From: an uncultured Bacteroidales bacterium
Lineage (GTDB): Bacteria; Bacteroidota; Bacteroidia; Bacteroidales; UBA932
Direction: 5' to 3'
Assembly: GCA_944326235.1 (NCBI GenBank)
Contig: CALVDH010000008.1
Span: 1 to 64,000, forward strand
DNA length: 64,000 nt
Of this stretch, positions 55,679 through 64,000 are shown piece after piece. The position numbers and the translations under genes are program-made. Position 1 is the stretch's first letter. Each line of letters begins with the position of its first letter. The notes under the pieces are model-generated. The model saw only the letters and a list, made by a program, of their open reading frames with translations. It did not search any database and was not told the origin of the DNA.

Positions 55679-55708
55679 CAAATATAGCATAAAACCAATA
55701 TGTGCAAA
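55679..55708 (-). promoter_or_regulatory. AIPR gene promoter
   Basis: TTTG (55705-55708), 18 nt, TATATTTG (55679-55686) on the minus strand, 28 nt before the AIPR ATG. The -7 is exact and the spacing one base short. Confidence 0.6.
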
Positions 55709-55711
55709 ACG

Positions 55712-58675
55712 TTAAATTGCATCCAGTAATATGAAAGGAGTCCAGTATTCCGGGGCAGAATAGCCGCTGCAGATGAGATCCTGCTGCGCAAGAGCAAGCG
55801 CCTCATGGGCGGGACTGCCATCCAGCAGATGACGATAAAAGGATATCATCAGCCGTGCCGTGGCAGCATCGTATACCTCATTTAGGCTCATCAGGATGGT
55901 GCGGGCCCCGGCATTCTTGAACCCACGTTGAAGACCGAAAACCCCATCATCACCGAGTTTTCCGAGCCCCGTCTCACAAGCGGACAGCACCACCAGCGAG
56001 CACTGACGAAGATTCATAGCGGATATTTCCTCTGCGGAGACCAGACCATCGTCCGAGATATTGGCTCCGGCGAGAGCCAGGACACTGCATGACATCGACC
56101 CCATATCCGAAGACTCATCTGTCCCTGTATATATGCCGTGCGTAGCGATGTGGATCAGATTGACATCTGTGTCAGATATGCCCAAAAAAGCCTCCTTATC
56201 CGCCTCCATATCACAATATCTATTGACATCACTTACTCCTGTACTGTCAAGCATCCTGTCTATAGCATTTATCTCCTCAAGGGTTGCCGAGAGATTGGCG
56301 AACCCGCCGGCATCCCCGCTTCCTCTCTGTTCCGCAGCGACCGAAGCGGCCTCATAGTTCCCGCTGTCATTGTAATTTACATCTCCGATAGGTACCGCTT
56401 TATCTAGTTTAATCTCATGGCGGTCATAGCACAGTTCTTTCGTTGATGAAAGACGATATACCTCAAACTGATGCGAAAGCGGTCGTCCGTTATAAGGAAG
56501 ATACTCAATCGCCACTTGATTGAAGACCCCGTCGGGCGAGAAGAATATCCTCTCTTTGCCATCCAGATAACTGGACAATGCTCCCCATATCAGATTCACT
56601 GGATTTGAAAATATATCGATTCCGCTGTCCGACGTCATCAGATCAGCTTCGGCAAGAGTACAGACTGGAATCGCGAACGGAGCCTCCATATCCTCTGTGA
56701 GTACCAGCGCAACCATCAGATTATCATTGTCAAAAATACCTGTACGGACAGCAACGAACTCAATTGCCACATCAGTATCTTTCAGATGCTTCTGCACATC
56801 CTTCCAGTCATATGTTATATAATCCGTAAAATCAGCAAATTCAGCACATTCCCTATACAGTCTCAATGTCAGTTCCTGATTCTGTCGTGACAAAACCATT
56901 ATTTTGCTCATGTCCTCTTCAGTCTGAGCAGACAATCTCAACCGCTCAATCTCTTTTTCATTGGCCATTGACAGCTCATACACCCGCTTCAATTCCTCAT
57001 CACCTTTTCTTTCCAATAAATTCCGGAATTCAACCGACGATTTCAAGAGAATACCTTTGGACAACAGCTCCGCATCATAGACCAAGGCTGTCAATACATC
57101 CATTATCGCACCGCTATTATCCGGCAAACATACCATCATCTCCCGTATACTCTGGACATTGTAGAGTTGCTCCTGCCATGTAACCATCCGTTCTCCGGAA
57201 CTTTGAAGGCGGAACTCCTTGCTCAATGCGTCCCTTAGCACATCCATATACTGTCCGTAATAAAACACTGCAGAATCATACGCTTTCTGAAGTTGATAAC
57301 TGCCAGCGATTGTTGCCAGTGAGCCTGCATATGGAAGATCTCCTAAAAATGTCCGGATCAATCCTAGATTGGCCTTTTCTTCTTTTATGATATCATCAAG
57401 TCTTGCAGATATGACTGCATTTTTTTCGCTTTCCTTAAAATCCACCGAGTCAACTTTTCCAGCATAGACATAGCACATCTTCAAAGACGTAGCAGCATCA
57501 CTGTAGTCTTCAAGCATGCCTCTTTCCTCAAACATTTCCATCGCCTGCTTATGATGCTGTATCGACAGGTCATATTCCCCGTTGAATTTTTCCGCTTTCG
57601 CCAGACGCAATATAGCCTTCGGGTACTCGTCGCTATCCCTTTTCTCTGACTTGTAATATGCGATTTCCTTCTCGAAGCACTCCTTTGCAGCCACATAATC
57701 TTTCATTCCGCTATAGGCTTTACCCATCTCCCTATGACATCTTGCCACATTGTTCCTCGCCGCCGGAGAATCCACTGTGAAATAGAAATCCAGAACCGCA
57801 GAAAACAAATCCACCGCCCGCGCATACTGCCCCCCGATAAAGCAATATATTCCGGCCTTGAAAGCGGACTGCGCATATTCCTCCGACAAGCCCGTCATTT
57901 CCTTGATAACATTTGCAGCAACCGTCTCATATTCAGCAGCTGCCACATAATCATTCAGACCAAAAAGATATTCCGCATACGCCTCATTGACCGCTACTAT
58001 AACAGCACCGTCCATATTCATCGACAAAGCCTTGAGAAAACATTCCCGTGCCATGGCATTGTCGCCTGCAGCCGCATAATACCGGGCACGCTCCAACATA
58101 CATTCAGGTTCATCACACTCCTTAGTCAGTTCATGCCGGTTATGCTCTTCCATCAGAGCCATTACACGCGTCATGCCGTCCAAATCATTCATATCCGAAT
58201 ACGCCATCCCCAGCAACGTCAGAATATGTTCGTACGACGGACTGAACTTCTCCTCAAGTGGCAGCGCCTTTTCCAAATACCGGACTGCATCAGCATAGCA
58301 GCCTGAGAAATAACACGTACGCCCTATATTGACCAGGAACATGCACATTTCTGGATGAGGACGATCAAGCCCTCCACATAGTTCCAGGACCTTCTCCTGC
58401 AGATGCAGGGCCTCAGGATAGTCCTCCGACATAAAATAAGACAGCGCATAGTTATTCAGAGTGATGATATACTCCTCACTGGCCTCGCCGAAAAGTTCCC
58501 TGCACATCTCCAGTGCCTGCCTGGTATATTCCCTACCATCAGGAACATTGCCATCCTTAAGGTACTGAAGGCCCTTCTCATGCAGCTCACGCGCCACTTC
58601 CGCAGTCTGGGCTCTGAGACCTGATGCCTGCAGCAGGCAGAGAGCAGCCACAAAAATCACAAACAGTTTCTTCAT
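55712..58675 (-). CDS. Secreted TPR-CHAT protease
   Basis: A 987-residue exported protein. A signal peptide (1-22, ending LRA) is followed by TPR repeats (about 25-420, such as YLKDGNVPDGREYTRQALEM and YSGMKDYVAAKECFEKEI), a coiled-coil helix (about 545-605), and a C-terminal CHAT domain. The caspase-like dyad is His846 in IHIATHG and Cys900 in LSACETGLG. CHAT proteases act in bacterial cell-death and immune systems, usually in the cytoplasm; the signal peptide here would place it outside the inner membrane. It is 10 bp after the small secreted protein and is the fourth gene of the STAND-TIR-CHAT operon. Confidence 0.88.
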   Translation of the reverse strand: MKKLFVIFVAALCLLQASGLRAQTAEVARELHEKGLQYLKDGNVPDGREYTRQALEMCRELFGEASEEYIITLNNYALSYFMSEDYPEALHLQEKVLELCGGLDRPHPEMCMFLVNIGRTCYFSGCYADAVRYLEKALPLEEKFSPSYEHILTLLGMAYSDMNDLDGMTRVMALMEEHNRHELTKECDEPECMLERARYYAAAGDNAMARECFLKALSMNMDGAVIVAVNEAYAEYLFGLNDYVAAAEYETVAANVIKEMTGLSEEYAQSAFKAGIYCFIGGQYARAVDLFSAVLDFYFTVDSPAARNNVARCHREMGKAYSGMKDYVAAKECFEKEIAYYKSEKRDSDEYPKAILRLAKAEKFNGEYDLSIQHHKQAMEMFEERGMLEDYSDAATSLKMCYVYAGKVDSVDFKESEKNAVISARLDDIIKEEKANLGLIRTFLGDLPYAGSLATIAGSYQLQKAYDSAVFYYGQYMDVLRDALSKEFRLQSSGERMVTWQEQLYNVQSIREMMVCLPDNSGAIMDVLTALVYDAELLSKGILLKSSVEFRNLLERKGDEELKRVYELSMANEKEIERLRLSAQTEEDMSKIMVLSRQNQELTLRLYRECAEFADFTDYITYDWKDVQKHLKDTDVAIEFVAVRTGIFDNDNLMVALVLTEDMEAPFAIPVCTLAEADLMTSDSGIDIFSNPVNLIWGALSSYLDGKERIFFSPDGVFNQVAIEYLPYNGRPLSHQFEVYRLSSTKELCYDRHEIKLDKAVPIGDVNYNDSGNYEAASVAAEQRGSGDAGGFANLSATLEEINAIDRMLDSTGVSDVNRYCDMEADKEAFLGISDTDVNLIHIATHGIYTGTDESSDMGSMSCSVLALAGANISDDGLVSAEEISAMNLRQCSLVVLSACETGLGKLGDDGVFGLQRGFKNAGARTILMSLNEVYDAATARLMISFYRHLLDGSPAHEALALAQQDLICSGYSAPEYWTPFILLDAI

Positions 58676-58685
58676 ATACTGAATA

Positions 58686-59339
58686 TCAATTACTTAATAT
58701 CACAAAACTTATATCCTTTCCACTCCTGTTTAAAATCTCCAATTCAAGCAAGTTACGCTTGTCATCCGGAAGGTCTATGACCAAGAAGCGTGACAACCTG
58801 CCGGCATTGACATCCTCGGTATCATTGTACCACTTACCGTTGGATTTGTCATACACGCGCAGTGTCACCATCCCGCCAGGTTCGGTGACCACGGCCAGCT
58901 CCTGCCTCCCCTTGGACGGGAACGAATACCGCACACTGGAATCCGCACGCACTGCTGCATTTTTGACAAACACACCGCCGCTGCCTGACACACCCCTCAT
59001 CTCCTGATTCTCGGCATACCTCCTTGAAAAGCGGTACACATCCCGTCCGGCCACAAGACTGTCTACGAACACCTCATCGAAAACGAAGTGCCCGTCAATA
59101 GACAGTTGCTCTGATCCGATATCGCGCAATTTACTGAAGTTCCTGACATTACACTCTGCGAGAGCCTTTCCCGCCGCCTTGAGAGCCGTATTGCTGCCGG
59201 CCTCCACCGCAGACCTCATTCTGAGGCATATTTCATAGACTTCCTGCACCTCCCCGGAAAGTTCCTGAGCGGACACGTTCCAGTACAGCATTGTCATAAG
59301 CGCCGGCATCAAAATGATTTTAAAAAAAATGTATTTCAT
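58686..59339 (-). CDS. Secreted protein of unknown function in the STAND-TIR-CHAT operon
   Basis: A 217-residue exported protein with a signal peptide (1-24, ending SAQ). The first half is helical (EVQEVYEICLRMRSAVEAG, KAAGKALAECNVRNF). The second half is beta-rich, with GRQELAVVTEPGGMVTLRVYDKSNGKWYND resembling an Ig-like or C2-like sandwich. I do not recognise a family. It lies 17 bp after the TIR-FGE gene and 10 bp before the CHAT gene, so it is surely in the operon and probably acts with the exported CHAT protein. Confidence 0.65.
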   Translation of the reverse strand: MKYIFFKIILMPALMTMLYWNVSAQELSGEVQEVYEICLRMRSAVEAGSNTALKAAGKALAECNVRNFSKLRDIGSEQLSIDGHFVFDEVFVDSLVAGRDVYRFSRRYAENQEMRGVSGSGGVFVKNAAVRADSSVRYSFPSKGRQELAVVTEPGGMVTLRVYDKSNGKWYNDTEDVNAGRLSRFLVIDLPDDKRNLLELEILNRSGKDISFVILSN

Positions 59340-59356
59340 AACATCTGCATTTATAT

Positions 59357-60751
59357 TCAGTCACTAACAGCCAGTCTCAGACCTACCGTCTCCACCCTGT
59401 CTTCCATAGCCAGCGGCTCACGGTGATACACTGTCAGCTCATACGTCTCCGAGTCATAATTACCGCCCCGGACAACCGCCACTCCGGAAGAGAACTCCGT
59501 CCCGCACCACTCGCTGACATTACCGCTCATGTCATAGATGTCCAGCGAATTGCAGTACATCGGAGAGTTCGACGCATCGCAGTCATGCGGCCTGCCACCG
59601 GAATTGGCCGAATACCACGCCACCATGTCCGGATCATCGCTGCCGGAATACTTCGTCCCGTCCGGATAGACACCGCCGCGAGCCGCATACTCCCACTCCT
59701 CCTCCGCCGGCAGACGGAACTCCAGATTGGTCAGGTCCGACAGCACACTGACAAATGCCTGACAGTCTATATAGGAGACATCAGTCACAGGCAGCATCGC
59801 ATCCTCTCCGTCATACTCCCCATTCATGATACGGTGCCACTGTCCCACAGTCACCTCATACTTGCCTATCCAGAAACTTGCTACAACGCACTTCTTCTGC
59901 GGCACATCCAGATCCGGATCGACATCCTCATCATAAGTCCCGTCCGGATTGCGCTCCGCCCCCATCATGTAAGAGCCGCCCTCGACATACACCATCCGCT
60001 CCAATATCTCCACCGCCGCCCGCACCTGCTCCAGCGTAGCCGACTCCGTCCAGTTCAACGGCTTGCCTCCCAAAGCCTCATCGACCATCAATGCCTTCTT
60101 TTCCTTCTCCGTCTTCATATGCCTCAAAACGACACCTCCTACTGTCAGTACCGACAGCAGCAGAAGCACAACCGCATACAACAGCCCTCGTCTCAACTTG
60201 CCGCCGGGCCGGGACCTCATTCTGGCAATAAGTTTGGGCACAATATCCTTGAACAGCGCATCAGGGTTATCACTGTAGAACACCGCCTCGTAGCGCTGGA
60301 TACCGGCTATGTCCGGCGGCAGTCTCTGTTTACTGAAATTGAAACTATCCGAACTCTCAGGCACAATCGGAATGATATTCAGGCCCTTCCGGCATAACGC
60401 CCGACCTATCTCTATCCTCACGAAGTCAATGTCAGCCTGCGGCCCCAGCTCCTCTATCTTCTTCCCGAACTCCTGCTGGGAACATGCCGCCAGATAACGG
60501 TACAAGTCCACTCGCTCGGGACGGAAATCCTCTTCAGCGAAATCCAGGGAATTCCTCCCCAATATCAACAGGAAATCCCTGCAGCCGTCTATCCGCTGCA
60601 CCAGCGAGACATCGAACAACCCCGTCAGATTCTCCCGGTCAAAACTGATCCGCTCCCGAAACTTCGGTTCCAGAAGGTCCTTCAAGTGCTCCGCCTTATC
60701 TCCCGAGTCGGTTCGGCGATAGCTGATGAATATGTCGTAAGTGCTTTTCAT
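59357..60751 (-). CDS. TIR - transmembrane - formylglycine-enzyme-like protein
   Basis: A 464-residue protein. The N-terminal TIR domain (about 4-135) has DIFISYRR, the SFDRENL loop and the NADase glutamate position Glu114 in FVRIEIGRAL. A single TM (about 189-208) is followed by a formylglycine-generating-enzyme-like (C-type lectin fold) domain (253-464) with VEGGSYMMGAE, YEVTVGQWHRIM, FRLPAEEEWEYAARGG and MSGNVSEWC. Positive charges before the TM put TIR inside and the FGE-like domain outside. In known conflict systems such FGE domains act as sensors, not sulfatase activators. It follows the STAND gene by 8 bp. Confidence 0.88.
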   Translation of the reverse strand: MKSTYDIFISYRRTDSGDKAEHLKDLLEPKFRERISFDRENLTGLFDVSLVQRIDGCRDFLLILGRNSLDFAEEDFRPERVDLYRYLAACSQQEFGKKIEELGPQADIDFVRIEIGRALCRKGLNIIPIVPESSDSFNFSKQRLPPDIAGIQRYEAVFYSDNPDALFKDIVPKLIARMRSRPGGKLRRGLLYAVVLLLLSVLTVGGVVLRHMKTEKEKKALMVDEALGGKPLNWTESATLEQVRAAVEILERMVYVEGGSYMMGAERNPDGTYDEDVDPDLDVPQKKCVVASFWIGKYEVTVGQWHRIMNGEYDGEDAMLPVTDVSYIDCQAFVSVLSDLTNLEFRLPAEEEWEYAARGGVYPDGTKYSGSDDPDMVAWYSANSGGRPHDCDASNSPMYCNSLDIYDMSGNVSEWCGTEFSSGVAVVRGGNYDSETYELTVYHREPLAMEDRVETVGLRLAVSD

Positions 60752-60759
60752 AGTTCTTG

Positions 60760-63700
60760 TTAATCAAGATAATATTTTCGGCGGTCTTCAGGGGAGAGTC
60801 TGTAGTCGTTTAAAACATCCAGAGCATCTGATATTAGTTTCTCAGGACCAGGTATATTTTTTACGATTACACAATTTGATTTACCATATCTATTATGTGA
60901 TAGTATAAAAACACATTTAGAATCATGACTAAAGAATATGGATTGATACGCACCCTTTGGCAACTTACTGCGGAAGTAACATTCATTTTTCTCAATATCC
61001 CAAACTTCTATTGTTCTTTCCATTCTATTTGCTATATCTCCTTCTGATATTGCAGCAATATATTTACCATCCGGACTAAATGATGCCAAGTCATATCCGA
61101 TATCATTTTCAAGGACAAAACATTTAGTTTTTTTATTTATATCAAAAATATTAATCTGGTTACCAACAGTGATTACAATGTACCTGCTATCGTAACTAAT
61201 TGAGTTTTCAGACACAAAACCGATGCCTCCAGCTGAAGTTAACAACAATTGCATTTCTCCATTATATACATCCCGACATTCTATAATACTGCTAGTATCC
61301 CTAGGACTAGGACTAGTGCCTTTTAAATCAGGTTGAGTCAAGGCATATTTCCCATTAGGAGTAAAAAAAGCAGAAACAACAATTCCTCTATTTTCAAAAA
61401 CCGACAATTGCTTTCCTGTGTTCACATTCCAAACAATAGCAGTACTATCTATAGAAGCTGTAATTAGACAACTCCCGTCAAAATTAAAAGATACATCTGT
61501 AACTCTTTTTGTATGACCTCCTGACATTCTCAATTCGGTTCCTGTCTCTACATTCCTGATTATTACGTCTCCATTTGACAACCCGAATGCAAGCAGTTTG
61601 CTATCTTCACTAAATGATAATGATGTCGTGTGAATTTGCGAAATTATATCTTTTGTATCCTCTTCTACATTATAAATAAACACCTCTGATGTATCAATCT
61701 CCACAATCATAGAGGCATCAGGACTCAACATAAAGTCATTTCTATTATTATCCCGACAATATACCTCAGTCAATTTATTATCATTTCTAATATCCCATAA
61801 TTCCAATACATTCTTTCTTTCAGAACACTTAATAGCATAATGTCCGCTCTTACAAACAGAAAGAATTAATTTTCGCGTTGAGGAATCATCCTCAAATTTG
61901 GATTTATACTTCTTGTCCATACTCCACAAAACGGCTGCTCCCGCTGCGGAGGCCGTCAGTACATATTTACTATCCGGAGTCCAAGCAACAGCCGTAATAT
62001 AACCTAGGTTTTCCCAACCACGAAAAACAGTTAGTAATTCCCCTGTTTCCACATCCCAGACGGCAGTACCATTTGCTATCTTAGCTCCATCAGGAGAGAA
62101 CGTCACTTCTGTATCAAAGTCTTCCACATTTGTTAAGAATTCCTCAGTTGCTGCATTTTTAATATATCCCCACCGCACTTCTCGGTTTTGAAATATTACC
62201 TTCCCATTTCTCACCCCTTCAAGACGCACTAATAACTTTCCGTTTTCAGTATTCCATAACTCCCCCCCACCTGTAACTATTTTCTTTGAATCCGGACTAA
62301 ATTCAGCAAAAAACGCATCCTTTTCCAAACATTTTAACACTGATTGCAGTTTTCCTTTTTCTAAATTCCAAACAGCGACATCTCCATCCTTCAATACACA
62401 GACACAATACTTGCGATCCAAGCTATACGCACATATAGTACTAACCTCAGGTGTGTTCATAATGATTCGCTTGTCTTTGGTTTTAATATTTTGTAAAATA
62501 AGTATCGTGCTATCCGCTCTCGTCGTTTTAATCAGGACATTATCTTCAACAGGAGTAAACAAAACAGAGGCATCAGACAACTCTAATACTTTAGACTGAG
62601 TTTTGACATCCCAAACCATACAATTACCCATATAATTCGCTCCCACATAACTTCCATTTGAACTATATTCTACTTTACCAATCCTCCCGCTCCCGCCTTG
62701 CAGTACTGATAACGGCAGACCTGATTTTGGATTATATATCACTACCTCTCCTGTGTTAAATCTTACAACTAAATATCTACTATCAAAACTAAAGGATGCA
62801 TTAGTTATTATACCTTGAAAATTATAATCTAGATTTTTTAAACTTGCTATTCTATCCCATGTTTTTGTATCGTATATCTTATTATTTATCCATAACAATT
62901 CACCATCTGGGCTGAACTTTCCATATCCTATTGGTTCCCCTATGTTTATTATTTTGCACATATTCGTGTTTTCTATACTATCCATAACCTCCTGCAACGC
63001 AATAAACGCATCACCAGTCAATGCTTCAGCATATTTTTTCAATTTTTTTGGAAATGTTTCTGTAAGAAGAGCCAATGCTTTAACATAGTCTTCATTTTCG
63101 TGTAATACACCCAGAGCTTCTTTAGCTACATAGCGGGACTGGGAGATAAGCATGCCATTGCGCTGCTGTCTGATTTCTACAAGCAAATAGACAAAGACGG
63201 CCACAAGCAACAAGGCCGCCGACAACGACAGCAGCATTACACGGTTTCGCCGTCTCATCGCCTTTGTCTTCGCGGCAAGCCTGTCGGCTTCCTCCTTAAG
63301 GTTCCGCTCCTTGCGGCTCTGCAGCACTAAGGGACAGAGGACATCGTGGGAGAGTTCTATGATACGCTGGTTCTTCTCGCCTTTCTCCACCGTTATTATA
63401 CGTTTTTCTTTCAAAGTATCCAGTTCCCCGGCCGTGACGCCTGCCGCCAATGCGTCATTGTACGAGAGATAGTGGCGGTAGCCGTCTGTAGTCACCAGTC
63501 TGTCTTCCAAGAGTTTGGCTGTCTTGACACTGACCGAGCGCATGCCGTTCTCATAAAAGTCGGCGATGATATTGTCTCCGTAAAGCCGGATATTCTCAAG
63601 CGTGATACTGCCACTGCCCTTCTCATAAAGTTCATGCATGAAAAGAGAAAGGATAGACGGGTCGACATATCCGGAACGGTCCGTGTCAATCCGCTCCAGT

Positions 63701-64000
63701 ATGACATCAGCCGTTTCTGCTGTCACGGTACCGGGCAACGGCCTGCATATAACTTCGCGTCCCTGGCTGAGGCTGAGCGGCATCAGACGGTAACGGTTCC
63801 TTTTCAGGCTCGGGATGTCCGAACTGTTCTGCTCCAGGAAATACAGATAATCCTCGCGCAGACAGATTACAACCCGGAACGCATTGCCACTGTCCTCCCT
63901 GTTGTTCAGCAATGATGCCAGATGTCTGAAGAACTCCGCCACTGCAGGCCTATGCGCATTGTCCGGCAATGTGAATATCTCCTCAAACTGGTCAAATACC
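60760..64000 (-). CDS. STAND NTPase (nSTAND1-like) - TM - WD40 protein, 5' end outside window
   Basis: An ORF open to the right edge, so more than 1079 residues. The first residues in the window read VFDQFEEIFT, the Walker B of STAND NTPases (nSTAND1 type); Walker A and any N-terminal effector domain lie outside. The sensor region VVICLREDYL and a winged-helix part follow. A TM helix preceded by KAMRRRNR (about 250 residues into the partial) predicts a cytoplasmic NTPase and an external C-terminus. That C-terminus (about 690 residues) is a WD40 array of at least twelve repeats (such as FSPDGKYIAAIS, TAVAWTPDSKYVL), enough for two propellers. Base composition is strongly AT-rich in the WD40 part. 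It heads the visible operon. Confidence 0.85.
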   Translation of the reverse strand, partial: VFDQFEEIFTLPDNAHRPAVAEFFRHLASLLNNREDSGNAFRVVICLREDYLYFLEQNSSDIPSLKRNRYRLMPLSLSQGREVICRPLPGTVTAETADVILERIDTDRSGYVDPSILSLFMHELYEKGSGSITLENIRLYGDNIIADFYENGMRSVSVKTAKLLEDRLVTTDGYRHYLSYNDALAAGVTAGELDTLKEKRIITVEKGEKNQRIIELSHDVLCPLVLQSRKERNLKEEADRLAAKTKAMRRRNRVMLLSLSAALLLVAVFVYLLVEIRQQRNGMLISQSRYVAKEALGVLHENEDYVKALALLTETFPKKLKKYAEALTGDAFIALQEVMDSIENTNMCKIINIGEPIGYGKFSPDGELLWINNKIYDTKTWDRIASLKNLDYNFQGIITNASFSFDSRYLVVRFNTGEVVIYNPKSGLPLSVLQGGSGRIGKVEYSSNGSYVGANYMGNCMVWDVKTQSKVLELSDASVLFTPVEDNVLIKTTRADSTILILQNIKTKDKRIIMNTPEVSTICAYSLDRKYCVCVLKDGDVAVWNLEKGKLQSVLKCLEKDAFFAEFSPDSKKIVTGGGELWNTENGKLLVRLEGVRNGKVIFQNREVRWGYIKNAATEEFLTNVEDFDTEVTFSPDGAKIANGTAVWDVETGELLTVFRGWENLGYITAVAWTPDSKYVLTASAAGAAVLWSMDKKYKSKFEDDSSTRKLILSVCKSGHYAIKCSERKNVLELWDIRNDNKLTEVYCRDNNRNDFMLSPDASMIVEIDTSEVFIYNVEEDTKDIISQIHTTSLSFSEDSKLLAFGLSNGDVIIRNVETGTELRMSGGHTKRVTDVSFNFDGSCLITASIDSTAIVWNVNTGKQLSVFENRGIVVSAFFTPNGKYALTQPDLKGTSPSPRDTSSIIECRDVYNGEMQLLLTSAGGIGFVSENSISYDSRYIVITVGNQINIFDINKKTKCFVLENDIGYDLASFSPDGKYIAAISEGDIANRMERTIEVWDIEKNECYFRSKLPKGAYQSIFFSHDSKCVFILSHNRYGKSNCVIVKNIPGPEKLISDALDVLNDYRLSPEDRRKYYLD

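Noticed and set aside
59357..60751. True formylglycine-generating enzyme for sulfatase maturation
   Set aside because: The domain is fused to TIR and a TM helix, no sulfatase gene is nearby, and in conflict systems this fold serves as a sensor.
48082..64000. CRISPR array or diversity-generating retroelement in the accessory region
   Set aside because: I looked for regularly spaced direct repeats and for a reverse transcriptase and found neither.

Overview
The window is core chromosome of a member of the Bacteroidota, most likely order Bacteroidales. The evidence is the 5' end of a 16S rRNA gene at the left edge, many promoters of the Bacteroidota type (TTG/TTTG, then 19-21 nt, then TAnnTTTG), a tmRNA whose tag reads GNNNYALAA, and typical family members (NigD-like and LPP20-like lipoproteins, an alpha-oxoamine synthase, the DUF177-rpmF-plsX cluster). 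I cannot name a genus.

Regions 1-48 kb are mainly housekeeping. On the minus strand from the left come the 16S start and its promoter, rng, a tiny AURKAIP1/COX24-like ribosomal-type protein and an HU gene. Divergent from these are lon, ung and ugd. A minus-strand cluster (LysE-type exporter, double thioredoxin-fold protein, coaD) is followed by tmRNA. Next are a PgpH-like 7TM-HD phosphodiesterase, an alpha-oxoamine synthase and gyrB, then an outer-membrane barrel with a large TPR protein. The plus-strand group ftsE-nth-xerD faces tRNA-Arg(CCT), plsX, rpmF, DUF177 and typA. After these come guaA, a 2-hydroxyacid dehydrogenase, a LamG-like membrane protein, a glycolipid glycosyltransferase, a Ca2+ P-type ATPase, an AraC regulator, cls, menG, an orphan AIR-synthase C-terminal-like protein, tRNA-Leu(GAG), tRNA-Arg(ACG), rplS, grpE-dnaJ, a transglutaminase-like protein, an LPP20-like lipoprotein, fba, and the coupled genes gmk-nadD-M28 peptidase followed by a NigD-like lipoprotein. 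Small palindromic or repeated elements lie just downstream of every stable RNA gene whose 3' end is visible.

From 48 kb to the right edge the window is accessory and looks like two conflict or signalling systems placed head to head. The plus-strand cassette (48.1-53.7 kb) encodes an ECF-like sigma factor; a protein with an anti-sigma-like N-terminus, a papain/C39-like fold and a C-terminal RyR domain; an M48 metallopeptidase with a zinc ribbon; a small helical protein; a membrane zinc-ribbon protein; a free-standing RyR domain; and a two-TM channel-like protein with a CASTOR/POLLUX-type pore motif, two Rossmann/RCK domains and a third RyR domain. I read this as a ligand-gated channel plus protease system built on RyR sensing, and it is the best candidate for an undescribed system.

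The minus-strand cassette (53.8 kb to the edge) encodes, in transcription order, a STAND NTPase-TM-WD40 protein (5' end outside the window), a TIR-TM-formylglycine-enzyme-like protein, a small secreted protein, a secreted TPR-CHAT protease and, with its own promoter, an AIPR-family abortive infection protein. Membrane topology suggests cytoplasmic NTPase/NADase effectors wired to sensors and a protease outside the inner membrane. The STAND-WD40 gene is clearly more AT-rich than the core genes.
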